From the NCBI GenBank assembly GCA_045600225.1, contig JAZRXL010000055.1, positions 1 to 64,000 on the forward strand: a stretch of DNA of 64,000 nucleotides, written 5' to 3'. Made by a program: the position numbers and the translations under genes. Origin of the DNA: UBA1181 sp045600225. Its GTDB lineage: Bacteria > Bacteroidota > Bacteroidia > Bacteroidales > Paludibacteraceae. The notes beneath the pieces are model-generated. The model did not search any database. It worked only from the letters and a program-made list of their open reading frames with translations, and was not told where the DNA came from. Shown here one piece after another: positions 43,083 through 51,217 of this stretch. The first letter of the stretch is position 1. Each line of letters starts with the position of its first letter.

Positions 43083-44768
43083 ATGTATAAAAAAATCACA
43101 AACTTTTTATTTGCTGCGTTATTAATGTCTGGACAGATATTTGCAGCGGATGTTACAGAAGGGATCTACGAAGTGGAGTCTTCTTCAGACTATAATGCAA
43201 CAATGGATAACACTCCTAAAAACTTCTCTGGAAGTGGTGTTTTGAATTTGAAATCAGAAAGCTCTTATGTCAATGTAAATGTAAGTCTTGCTGCAAAGGG
43301 AACTTATAAGGTATATGTTGGTTATAACTCTGTTTACGGATTCAAACAAATTGATTGTGCGGTGAATGGTGTTAGTGGAACAGTAAACTTAGGTACAGGT
43401 TCCGACGATGCTAAAGTAGATGCAAAAGGCGAAGCTCTTGCAGGCTCTTTTGACTTTGTTGCAGGCGACAATACCGTTAAACTGACACCAATCTGGACGT
43501 GGGCAGTAGTAGACTATGTTCGCATCGAGTTGGATGGAGATGCACCTTCTTACGATTTCAAAGTGTCGGATGTGGACGGATTTAAGGTAAACGGTTCTAA
43601 ATTGCTAGATCGTTGTGGAAACGAGTTTGTTATGCGAGGTGTTAATTTGGCATACACTTGGTTTAAATCATCCGCTTTTGCACAATTGGAAGCAATTCAC
43701 AAATATGGAGCAAATGCAGTTCGAATTGTATTGACAGATGGTAAAGGTTATGGATCTCCTGCAGACAATGCTTCTGCAGTAAAGTCTTTGATAGATAAAT
43801 GTAAAGAGTATGGTATGGTTGCCATCTTGGAAGTACACGATGAAACGGGAAGTGATAAAATAGACGATTTATTGGATGCCGCTAACTACTTTGCAAATTT
43901 GGCATCGACCTTGAAAGGAACTGAACCTTATGTGATTATTAATATAGCCAATGAGTGGCACAACAGTTCTTCTGCTATGAACTGGAGAGATGGATACAAA
44001 CAAGCAATCCCTGTAATTCGTAAATCAGGTTTAAGGCACTGTATTATGGTTGATGCAGGCGGATATGGACAGAGTGCCGCGTCCATCCATTCCTATGGCA
44101 AGGAGGTCTTGGCGGCTGATGAGGATAACAATGTTCTCTTTTCTATCCACATGTATGGAAACGCAGGAAATAGTGGCAAGGTGAGATCCAATATCGACGG
44201 AGTGATCAACCAAGACCTTGCCCTTTGCATCGGTGAGTTTGGCTGGTATCACAGTGATGGTGACGTGGATGAGGATTTGATTCTTTCCTATTGCCGAGAA
44301 AAAAATGTCGGATGGCTGGCATGGTCTTGGTACGGCAATGGTAACCCTGTTCAGTATTTGGATTTGGTAAAAGATGCATCTGCAGACCCAGTTTTGGCAT
44401 TATATAATAATATTACCATCAACAACTGGAATAATACACAAAAGTGGACTGCTTCAAGCGATTGGGGTAAGATTGTGACAGATGCTTGGAAGTTGGAGGC
44501 AAAGCCTGCAAACTTGGATAAGTGTGGAAGTGTTGATGTGAATGATAAATATGCCGAGGAAAAAGATGCAAAGGTTTTCTTTTCAGAGGGTGGGGAGCAA
44601 TTGAACATCATCGTGAAGGAAAAATCGGAAGTACGTGTCATTGATGCGATGGGAAAGTTCATTTATGAAGGAACTGTTGCTGATTTTGCTTCAATTCCCT
44701 CCAATCAATGGAACAATGGAATGTATATGGTATCAATAAATTATAACACATTGAAAGTTGTTAAATAG
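43083..44768 (+). CDS. GH5_8-like beta-mannanase with N-terminal CBM35-like module and T9SS tail
   Basis: Protein of 561 aa. Signal peptide (FLFAALLMSGQIFAA), a CBM35/CBM6-like module at ~25-152 (GIYEVESSSDYN; VDYVRIELDG), a GH5 catalytic domain at ~165-460 (proton donor Glu291 in NIANEW; nucleophile Glu385 in CIGEFGW; LAWSWYGNG) and a C-terminal T9SS domain (VRVIDAMGKFIYEG to NGMYMVSI). The NIANEW and LAWSWxGNG motifs match subfamily 8 mannanases, which cut beta-1,4-mannan. Secreted. It lies downstream of the HTCS and the repeated operator-like sites. A terminator follows. Confidence 0.88.
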   Translation: MYKKITNFLFAALLMSGQIFAADVTEGIYEVESSSDYNATMDNTPKNFSGSGVLNLKSESSYVNVNVSLAAKGTYKVYVGYNSVYGFKQIDCAVNGVSGTVNLGTGSDDAKVDAKGEALAGSFDFVAGDNTVKLTPIWTWAVVDYVRIELDGDAPSYDFKVSDVDGFKVNGSKLLDRCGNEFVMRGVNLAYTWFKSSAFAQLEAIHKYGANAVRIVLTDGKGYGSPADNASAVKSLIDKCKEYGMVAILEVHDETGSDKIDDLLDAANYFANLASTLKGTEPYVIINIANEWHNSSSAMNWRDGYKQAIPVIRKSGLRHCIMVDAGGYGQSAASIHSYGKEVLAADEDNNVLFSIHMYGNAGNSGKVRSNIDGVINQDLALCIGEFGWYHSDGDVDEDLILSYCREKNVGWLAWSWYGNGNPVQYLDLVKDASADPVLALYNNITINNWNNTQKWTASSDWGKIVTDAWKLEAKPANLDKCGSVDVNDKYAEEKDAKVFFSEGGEQLNIIVKEKSEVRVIDAMGKFIYEGTVADFASIPSNQWNNGMYMVSINYNTLKVVK

Positions 44769-44793
44769 ATTTATAGTTAATGTTGTTTTGGGA

Positions 44794-44829
44794 AATAACG
44801 GGCATCGGGATGATGCCCGTTATTCTTTT
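44794..44829 (+). terminator. terminator after the mannanase gene
   Basis: 13-bp perfect stem (AATAACGGGCATC with GATGCCCGTTATT) and a CTTTT tract. Confidence 0.9.
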
Positions 44830-44931
44830 GCCAATTTTCTTTACTTTTAATTTCCCTATTTGAATAAAAAGATGTACATTGCGCCAGAAAACCAAGAAAA
44901 ATTGAAAATATTTTTTTTAATAATAAAAACC

Positions 44932-46992
44932 ATGAAAAGAAATTTTATTACATTTATTGCCGCTACATTATTGGGTATAAATGTAGCGGATGCACAGTTG
45001 AACCAAAATTCATGTAAGTTTTTGGGAAACATTACCACACGAGGACAAGTACAACCAAATGTGGGTGGATTGAGGTATGAGAATTTGTGGGATCAGTTGA
45101 CCCCGGAAAATGAAACCAAGTGGGGCTCCATTGCAAACAAAGAGGTGTCATCCGTTGAGGAGGCATTGTCTTCTTGGAACTGGAAATCCGCAGATAGCGA
45201 ATATAACTGGTGCAAGCAGAATGGCGTGCAATTTAAGTTCCACTGCTTGTTGTGGACATCTCAGTATCCTTCTTATTTGGCAAATTTCACAGGTGACAGA
45301 TTAAAAAAACAGATCGACATTTGGTTTGAGGCTGTTTCTAGAAAATATCCAGATTTGACGGTTATGGATGTTGTGAATGAAGCTATTCCTGGTCATGCCG
45401 AGACTGACAACAACGGACAAGCTAAGACTTTTAAGAACAACTTGGCTAATGCCATGGTTCCAGGAAGTAAACCAAGTGATTACAAATGGATTACGGAAGC
45501 ATTTAAGATGGCTCGTAAGTTCTTCCCTAACACTGTCTTGATTTATAACGATTATAACACTTTCACTTGGCAGAAAAACGACTTCATCAACCTTGTTTCT
45601 ACATTAGTACAACAAGGTGCTCCAATTGATGGTTATGGCCACCAAAGTCACGACTTGGATGATTACTATAAGGATTTCAATATCTCCACTTTCGGAAACA
45701 CTCTTAAGGAGATCCATAACTCAATCACTCAAAAGTCTGGACGTGAACTTCAATGTTATATCACTGAATTCGATATTTCCCAAGGAGATGACAATACCTA
45801 TGTGACTATCATGGAAAATACCTTCAAGCCAATGTGGGAGGCTGATTTCGTTTCTGGTATTACCATTTGGGGATTTGTTAACGGAGCAACTTGGAGAAGT
45901 AACACAGGTTTGGTAACATCAACTGGTTCGGACCGTAAAGGTATGACATGGTTGAAACAGTATATGGCATCTTCTACAGCGAAGAATGCAAAGGCTAAGT
46001 TCTGCGGGAAGAGTGCCGGTGGTCCAACTGCAACTGTTGAGGTAACCAAGTCTACTATCGTACTCGGTAACAGTGTGGATTTCTCTGTTACACTTAATAA
46101 TGTTGATGGTGGTGTTAGAAGCATCACATATTATGATGGCAACAATAAGATTGGAGAGGGCGCTAAGTTTACTTGGACACCAGAAACTGCTGGTAGCCAT
46201 ACAATTAATGTGGTTGCTATCACAAATAAAGGTGAAGAAGTAAAGGGAACTGCTTCTGTAAAAGTAGTTGAACCAAATAAACCTTATGGCGGAAAGGCTG
46301 CTGTTATTCCTGGTAAGATTGAAGCAGAGAACTACGACGAAGGTGCTGCAGGTATGGCTTATTCAGATAAGTCGGAAGGTAATGTGTGTGATAATTTCAC
46401 CAACTTCTATCGTAAGGATGATGTAGATATTAAAGAGATTACTGATGGTGCGGCTATTGGTTCTTTCCAGGGAGGTGAATGGATGTCATACACAGTCGAT
46501 GTGCAGGAAGATGGAGAATACAATGTCATCATCCGTTTGGGTGAAGGCAATGATAGCGGTGCATTGACAATTGAATTTGATAAATCCAATGCGAAACAAG
46601 AGGTTAAGGTAGGCAAAGTAGGTGCTTGGGGAGACTTCAAAGAAGTAACTGCAAAGGAAATGACTCTTGTGAAGGGCGAACAAAATATGGTTATCACAAA
46701 TACAGGTGACTGGATTGACGTAGACTGGGTTAAATTTGAGAAAGTAGGAAGTACTGGTGTTGCAGAGACTTCAATCGCTTCTGTTTCTGTAGTTCCAAAC
46801 CCAGCATCTTCTGTCATTGAAATCAGAGGTGTTGCTCCTGTTAAGGTTGAGGTTGTCTCATTGTCAGGTGCAGTAGTGAAAAGTAGCAATGAAAATGTAA
46901 TCTCAATTTCTGATTTACGTAATGGAAACTATCTAGTTCGCGTTGTTACAGAGAATGGAGTTATGGTAAAGAAACTCATTGTAGAGAAGTAA
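44932..46992 (+). CDS. GH10 xylanase with CBM6 and T9SS tail
   Basis: Protein of 686 aa. Signal peptide (FIAATLLGINVADA), a GH10 barrel at ~25-355 (QLTPENETKW; acid/base Glu150 in VMDVVNEAIPG; nucleophile Glu279 in CYITEFDI; ITIWGFVNGATWR), an Ig-like module at ~365-450, a CBM6 at ~462-600 (PGKIEAENYDEG; DWIDVDWVKFE) and a C-terminal T9SS domain (SVVPNPASSVIEIRG to NGNYLVRVV). It cuts beta-1,4-xylan; CBM6 binds xylan or glucan. Start ATG 44932; an upstream in-frame start would destroy the signal peptide. No clear -7 box is seen, and a terminator precedes it. Confidence 0.95.
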   Translation: MKRNFITFIAATLLGINVADAQLNQNSCKFLGNITTRGQVQPNVGGLRYENLWDQLTPENETKWGSIANKEVSSVEEALSSWNWKSADSEYNWCKQNGVQFKFHCLLWTSQYPSYLANFTGDRLKKQIDIWFEAVSRKYPDLTVMDVVNEAIPGHAETDNNGQAKTFKNNLANAMVPGSKPSDYKWITEAFKMARKFFPNTVLIYNDYNTFTWQKNDFINLVSTLVQQGAPIDGYGHQSHDLDDYYKDFNISTFGNTLKEIHNSITQKSGRELQCYITEFDISQGDDNTYVTIMENTFKPMWEADFVSGITIWGFVNGATWRSNTGLVTSTGSDRKGMTWLKQYMASSTAKNAKAKFCGKSAGGPTATVEVTKSTIVLGNSVDFSVTLNNVDGGVRSITYYDGNNKIGEGAKFTWTPETAGSHTINVVAITNKGEEVKGTASVKVVEPNKPYGGKAAVIPGKIEAENYDEGAAGMAYSDKSEGNVCDNFTNFYRKDDVDIKEITDGAAIGSFQGGEWMSYTVDVQEDGEYNVIIRLGEGNDSGALTIEFDKSNAKQEVKVGKVGAWGDFKEVTAKEMTLVKGEQNMVITNTGDWIDVDWVKFEKVGSTGVAETSIASVSVVPNPASSVIEIRGVAPVKVEVVSLSGAVVKSSNENVISISDLRNGNYLVRVVTENGVMVKKLIVEK

Positions 46993-47014
46993 GTTTTGAT
47001 TTGAATAAAAGTAG

Positions 47015-47046
47015 AGAGGGTATGTCGTTTTGACATGCCCTCTTTT
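47015..47046 (+). terminator. terminator after the xylanase gene
   Basis: 12-bp stem (AGAGGGTATGTC with GACATGCCCTCT, one T-G pair), then TTTTCGTTTT. Confidence 0.88.
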
Positions 47047-47071
47047 CGTTTTGCAGAAGTTTATGACCCAC

Positions 47072-47107
47072 AAAAAAAACAGGCGCAGAAACCTGTCTTT
47101 TTTTTTA
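47072..47107 (+). terminator. second hairpin downstream of the xylanase gene
   Basis: ACAGG / CCTGT stem extended by A-run / T-run, ending in nine Ts. A back-up terminator. Confidence 0.6.
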
Positions 47108-47115
47108 AAACTTAA

Positions 47116-47152
47116 GAGGCTGCATCAAGATGTAGAATTTTGATGCAGCCTC
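47116..47152 (-). terminator. terminator of the short T9SS protein gene
   Basis: 13-bp perfect stem (GAGGCTGCATCAA with TTGATGCAGCCTC). On the minus strand it begins 22 nt after the stop and is followed by a TTTTAAAA tract. Confidence 0.78.
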
Positions 47153-47173
47153 ATCTTTGTTGGTGTTTATTTC

Positions 47174-47650
47174 CTATTCCTTGATGAACTTCAATACTTG
47201 AGTTCCTACTTGCAAAAGGTATGAACCTTTTGATAGGGAAGTAACATCAATTTGAGTTTGCTCTGACGCTTCAACGCTCTTTAGCATAGCTCCTTTCATA
47301 TTGAAGATGCGTGTGATTTCACCTTTCTCCAAACCATCGATGATAATCACATCTTGTGTTGGATTTGGGTAGATGCGAACATTGCCTTTGGCAACTTCTT
47401 TAGCGTTTGTTGATTCTCCTTCCGCAAAAGTAATCTTACGAACATCCTTAACGGAAGATTGTGCCAATAACTGATTTGTGTTGGAGTAAAGATACATGGT
47501 CTCATTAGAGAATGTAATTTTACCGACTACCGACATTGCTTCTGCTTTCTCTGTGTTGTTAAGATAATGAATTTTTAAAACAGATTCTGCTGCATTGACT
47601 GAAAATGCGCCTGCAACAAGCAAAAGGACTAATTGGAATCTTTTTTTCAT
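47174..47650 (-). CDS. short secreted protein ending in a T9SS sorting domain
   Basis: Protein of 158 aa. Signal peptide (LVLLLVAGAFSVNA), a ~60-residue beta-rich passenger (VLKIHYLNNTEKAEAMSVVGKITFSNETMYLY) and a C-terminal T9SS type A domain (IYPNPTQDVIIIDG to GSYLLQV). With so small a passenger, it may be a secreted peptide or surface adaptor rather than an enzyme. It lies convergent to the xylanase gene. No homologous family is recognised for the passenger. Confidence 0.8.
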   Translation of the reverse strand: MKKRFQLVLLLVAGAFSVNAAESVLKIHYLNNTEKAEAMSVVGKITFSNETMYLYSNTNQLLAQSSVKDVRKITFAEGESTNAKEVAKGNVRIYPNPTQDVIIIDGLEKGEITRIFNMKGAMLKSVEASEQTQIDVTSLSKGSYLLQVGTQVLKFIKE

Positions 47651-47874
47651 TTCTTTTAGTGTTTTTATGGTTTTAAATTTAACTCGACAAAGATACTCTA
47701 ATTTTTTTAATTTCCAAAAAAGATGATTTTAATGTCCTGATTGATAGAATAACATCTTCTCAACACGTTTCTTGATTCCTAATTCTTGAAATTTTACGCT
47801 TAATTCTTTACGCTTAATTCTTAATTCTAAAATCCATTTCCTACCTTTGTAAAAATCAAATATGTGCATAATAT

Positions 47875-49257
47875 ATGAAACATAATTTATATAGGTTAAT
47901 CGTCTCTATTCTACTATTATTGGCTCCCGTGAATCTATTTGCGGGGAAATCGTATTATGAGATTAAGATCTTTACGGAAATAGGTGCCACTTCGTGGACT
48001 TACCTGAAAAATGGATTGGAAGAGGCACGACAAAAGAATGTGGATGCAGTGTTCCTGCACCTTAACACCTATGGAGGTTTGGTAGATTATGCAGACTCTA
48101 TGCGTACTGCTATTTTAAACTATAACAAGCCTGTTTATGTGTTTATCGATAATAATGCAGCTTCTGCTGGTGCTTTGATCTCCATTGCGTGCGATAGTAT
48201 CTATATGCGACATGGTGCTAACATTGGTGCTGCTACGGTGGTGAATCAAAATGGAGAGAAGATGCCGGACAAGTATCAGAGCTATATGCGTTCGACTATT
48301 CGTTCTACTGCGGAATCGCATGGGAAGAAAACGGTTGTGGTGGATGGCGATACAATTGAACAATGGTTCAGAGACCCTAGAATAGCAGAAGCAATGGTGG
48401 ATGAGAGTGTCTCTATTCCAGGTATAGTAGATTCTACTAAGATTTTGACTTTTACCTCTTTAGAAGCAAAGTCGCATGGCTATTGTGAAGGTGTTTATGA
48501 AAGTATAGATGATATTATTGTCAAGGCTTTGAATGAGTTGGATTATGAGATTTCGTCTTATACGCCTACTTTCTGGGATGATTTGAAAGGATGGTTGCTA
48601 AACCCCGTTTTGCATGGTTTCCTAATTATGCTAATCGTTGGTGGTATCTACTTTGAAATGCAAACACCTGGTATTGGTTTTGCTTTGGCAGTTTCCATAG
48701 TTGCCTCTATATTGTACTTTGCACCATTGTATATTGATGGTTTGGCTACTGCTTGGGAGGGTATTATGATTGTGGCTGGTATTATACTGATTCTGATGGA
48801 AATCTTTGTCATACCAGGTTTTGGTATTGCAGGTATTTTGGGTATTGCTCTGTTTGTGGCAGGACTTATCCTTAGTATGTTGCCGAATGAGTTCTTCTCT
48901 TTCGAACAGGTTACAACCAAGCAAGTATATGTTTCTTTGGCCACTGTGCTATTCTCCATTATTGGATCTACAGCCTTGATTGTTTACTTGTCTTCAAAGA
49001 TTGGTACGGATGGTATCTTCAAGGATTTGGCATTGAATAAGAGTATTGATGAAGATTATGTGGGTGTTTCTCAAAAAGAGAATTCGTTGATAGGAAAAGA
49101 GGGCGTGACAGAAACCGTGTTATGTCCTTCTGGTAAGGTGATTGTTGATGGTGAGAGTTATCCCGCAGTGTCTGAAAGTGGCTATATAGATGAGGGTAGA
49201 CGAATTGTCGTTCGCAAGTATTCTACAGGCCAGTTGTATGTAAAAGAGGTTAAATAA
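47875..49257 (+). CDS. NfeD family membrane serine protease (ClpP-like)
   Basis: Protein of 460 aa. Signal peptide (LIVSILLLLAPVNLFA), ClpP-fold domain (FLHLNTYGGLVDYADSMR; catalytic Ser in NAASAGALIS) to about residue 230, about five membrane helices (LHGFLIMLIVGGIYFEM; SIVASILYFAPLYI; GIMIVAGIILILMEIFVIPGF and onward) and a C-terminal OB-type domain (GKEGVTETVLCPSGKVIVDG). This is the long NfeD1b/NodB form linked to stomatin partners, but no stomatin gene is adjacent. It follows a short intergenic stretch of TTAAGAATT-type runs. Confidence 0.92.
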   Translation: MKHNLYRLIVSILLLLAPVNLFAGKSYYEIKIFTEIGATSWTYLKNGLEEARQKNVDAVFLHLNTYGGLVDYADSMRTAILNYNKPVYVFIDNNAASAGALISIACDSIYMRHGANIGAATVVNQNGEKMPDKYQSYMRSTIRSTAESHGKKTVVVDGDTIEQWFRDPRIAEAMVDESVSIPGIVDSTKILTFTSLEAKSHGYCEGVYESIDDIIVKALNELDYEISSYTPTFWDDLKGWLLNPVLHGFLIMLIVGGIYFEMQTPGIGFALAVSIVASILYFAPLYIDGLATAWEGIMIVAGIILILMEIFVIPGFGIAGILGIALFVAGLILSMLPNEFFSFEQVTTKQVYVSLATVLFSIIGSTALIVYLSSKIGTDGIFKDLALNKSIDEDYVGVSQKENSLIGKEGVTETVLCPSGKVIVDGESYPAVSESGYIDEGRRIVVRKYSTGQLYVKEVK

Positions 49258-49258
49258 T

Positions 49259-50497
49259 ATGATTCAGATTAATAAGTTCACTCTTGATAATGGTCTCCGT
49301 GTGGTGCATCATGAGGATAGGAATGCACCTATGGTGATTGTCAACACGCTTTATGATGTTGGGTCGAAAGATGAAACAATAGACAAAACTGGTTTCGCGC
49401 ATCTGTTCGAACACCTAATGTTTGGAGGTACGCCTAATGTGCCATCTTTTGATGAACCTATACAAAAAGCTGGTGGAGAGAACAATGCATGGACGTGCAA
49501 TGACTTTACCAACTACTATGTAGTGGTTCCTGCCAACAACGCAGAGGTGGCCTTCTGGTTGGAGTCGGATCGTATGATGGGTCTTGATTTCTCTCCTAAA
49601 AGTTTAGAAGTGCAACGCCATGTGGTTTGTGAAGAGTTTAAACAGCGATGCCTCAATCAACCGTATGGTAATTTAAATCATTATATTCGCAAACTCTGTT
49701 TTGGTACGCATCCTTATGGGTGGCCTCCGATCGGATTGCAACTTTCTCATATAGAGGATGCTACATTAGATGATGTAAAATCGTTCTTCTATTCCCACTA
49801 TGCGCCTAATAATGCAATTTTATCGGTGGTGGGAAATATTAGTTTGGAGGAAACCAAACGATTGGTTCATAAGTGGTACGATACAATTCCTATGCAAAAC
49901 ATCACTCGTAGAAACATACCAAAACTTCCAGTGCAGACAGAAGAGCAGTTTTTAGAAGTAGAGGAGAATGTTCCTACTACCTATTTCTGTCGAATGTATC
50001 ATACAGGAGGTAGGCTAGCTCTCGATTATAGTCCTTCTGATTTTGTCTCAGACATTCTGGCAAATGGTAAATCCTCCCGCGTCCATCAAAAGTTGGTGAA
50101 GGAGAAGAAAATCTTTACTACTGCATCTGCTTATATATCAGGTGATTTGGAAGAAGGTTTGTTCTATTTGACAGGTAAGTTTGCCGATGGTACTACCTAT
50201 TCGTTGGCAGATGAGGCTTTTGAGGAGTTGATTGATGAGTTGAAGAGAGAGGTCGTTTCCGACTACGAGGCGCAAAAGTTGAAAAACAAATATGAGACTC
50301 GCAATATTACAGAGAATATGGTATTGATGGATCTTGCAAGCGATTTGGCTTACCATGAGTTGTTGGGAGATGCAGAACTGATAAATCAGGAGGTGGCTGC
50401 TTATTGTGCAGTGACACCAGAGATGGCTCAACGATTTGTACAAGAGACATTTGTAAAAAGAAATTGTTCCACATTATTATACAAGGCAAAGAAATGA
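49259..50497 (+). CDS. M16 family zinc peptidase
   Basis: Protein of 412 aa. The inverted zinc motif HLFEHLMFGG (HxxEH) is near residue 48, with downstream Glu in LEVQRHVVCEEFKQR, and the two tandem M16 lobes are both present. No signal peptide, so probably cytoplasmic. M16 enzymes degrade peptides. It starts one base after the NfeD stop codon and its own stop overlaps the next start (ATGA), so the three genes form an operon. Confidence 0.93.
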   Translation: MIQINKFTLDNGLRVVHHEDRNAPMVIVNTLYDVGSKDETIDKTGFAHLFEHLMFGGTPNVPSFDEPIQKAGGENNAWTCNDFTNYYVVVPANNAEVAFWLESDRMMGLDFSPKSLEVQRHVVCEEFKQRCLNQPYGNLNHYIRKLCFGTHPYGWPPIGLQLSHIEDATLDDVKSFFYSHYAPNNAILSVVGNISLEETKRLVHKWYDTIPMQNITRRNIPKLPVQTEEQFLEVEENVPTTYFCRMYHTGGRLALDYSPSDFVSDILANGKSSRVHQKLVKEKKIFTTASAYISGDLEEGLFYLTGKFADGTTYSLADEAFEELIDELKREVVSDYEAQKLKNKYETRNITENMVLMDLASDLAYHELLGDAELINQEVAAYCAVTPEMAQRFVQETFVKRNCSTLLYKAKK

Positions 50498-51132
50498 GTT
50501 TTTTAGAGACAATTCGCGAGAAGAAAGAACTGTATATGTATATGACAGTGTTTTGGTTATGTACCATAACAGCCTTCGCCTCTGTTGATATGACCGTTTG
50601 GTTGATGGAGGTGTTACCTGCCTATATCGGATTTTTAGCCATATTCATTCTGTTGGATAAGGGTATTAAGTTTTCGAAGCTGTTGAATGCGGTTATTATT
50701 ATTCAAATATTGGTTTTGACTATTGGTGGTGTGTTTACCTATTCCAAAGTGCCTTTCTTTAATCCTACTGATTGGTTGGGTGAAACATTTGGATGGGAGC
50801 GCAATAACTACGATAAATTAGGCCATTTTATGCAGGGCGTAACACCTTATGTGGCAACGAAGGAGTTGTTGATTAAGAAGAAGTTGGTGAAACGAAGCAC
50901 CATACAGGTATTTTTATGTGTGAGTGTCTCTTTGGCAGTAAGTGCTGTGTACGAGTTGTTTGAGTATGTTACCATTATGATGTCTTCGGATTTTGCCAAT
51001 GACTTTGTTGCTTCGCAGGGAGATCCTTACGATACGCAGAAAGATATGTTGTTTGCTTTGTTGGGTTCTATTTTTGCAGCGTGTGCATTTGTCAATTATA
51101 GATACGACGAGGAAAAAGAGATAGGTAGATAA
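50494..51132 (+). CDS. DUF2238 (YjdF-like) membrane protein
   Basis: Protein of 212 aa with about five membrane helices and the DUF2238 signatures YDKLGHFMQGVTPYVATKELL and GDPYDTQKDMLFALLG. Start ATG 50494 overlaps the M16 stop; a longer upstream frame lies inside the M16 gene and is rejected. Function unknown. Confidence 0.88.
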   Translation: MSFLETIREKKELYMYMTVFWLCTITAFASVDMTVWLMEVLPAYIGFLAIFILLDKGIKFSKLLNAVIIIQILVLTIGGVFTYSKVPFFNPTDWLGETFGWERNNYDKLGHFMQGVTPYVATKELLIKKKLVKRSTIQVFLCVSVSLAVSAVYELFEYVTIMMSSDFANDFVASQGDPYDTQKDMLFALLGSIFAACAFVNYRYDEEKEIGR

Positions 51133-51217
51133 GTTTAGGAAGTGAGTTTGATTGGTTTATCAAAGAGTAGGCTACTGTTTAGTTGATAAGTAAAATTTTT
51201 CCTAACTTTGCAGTCGA

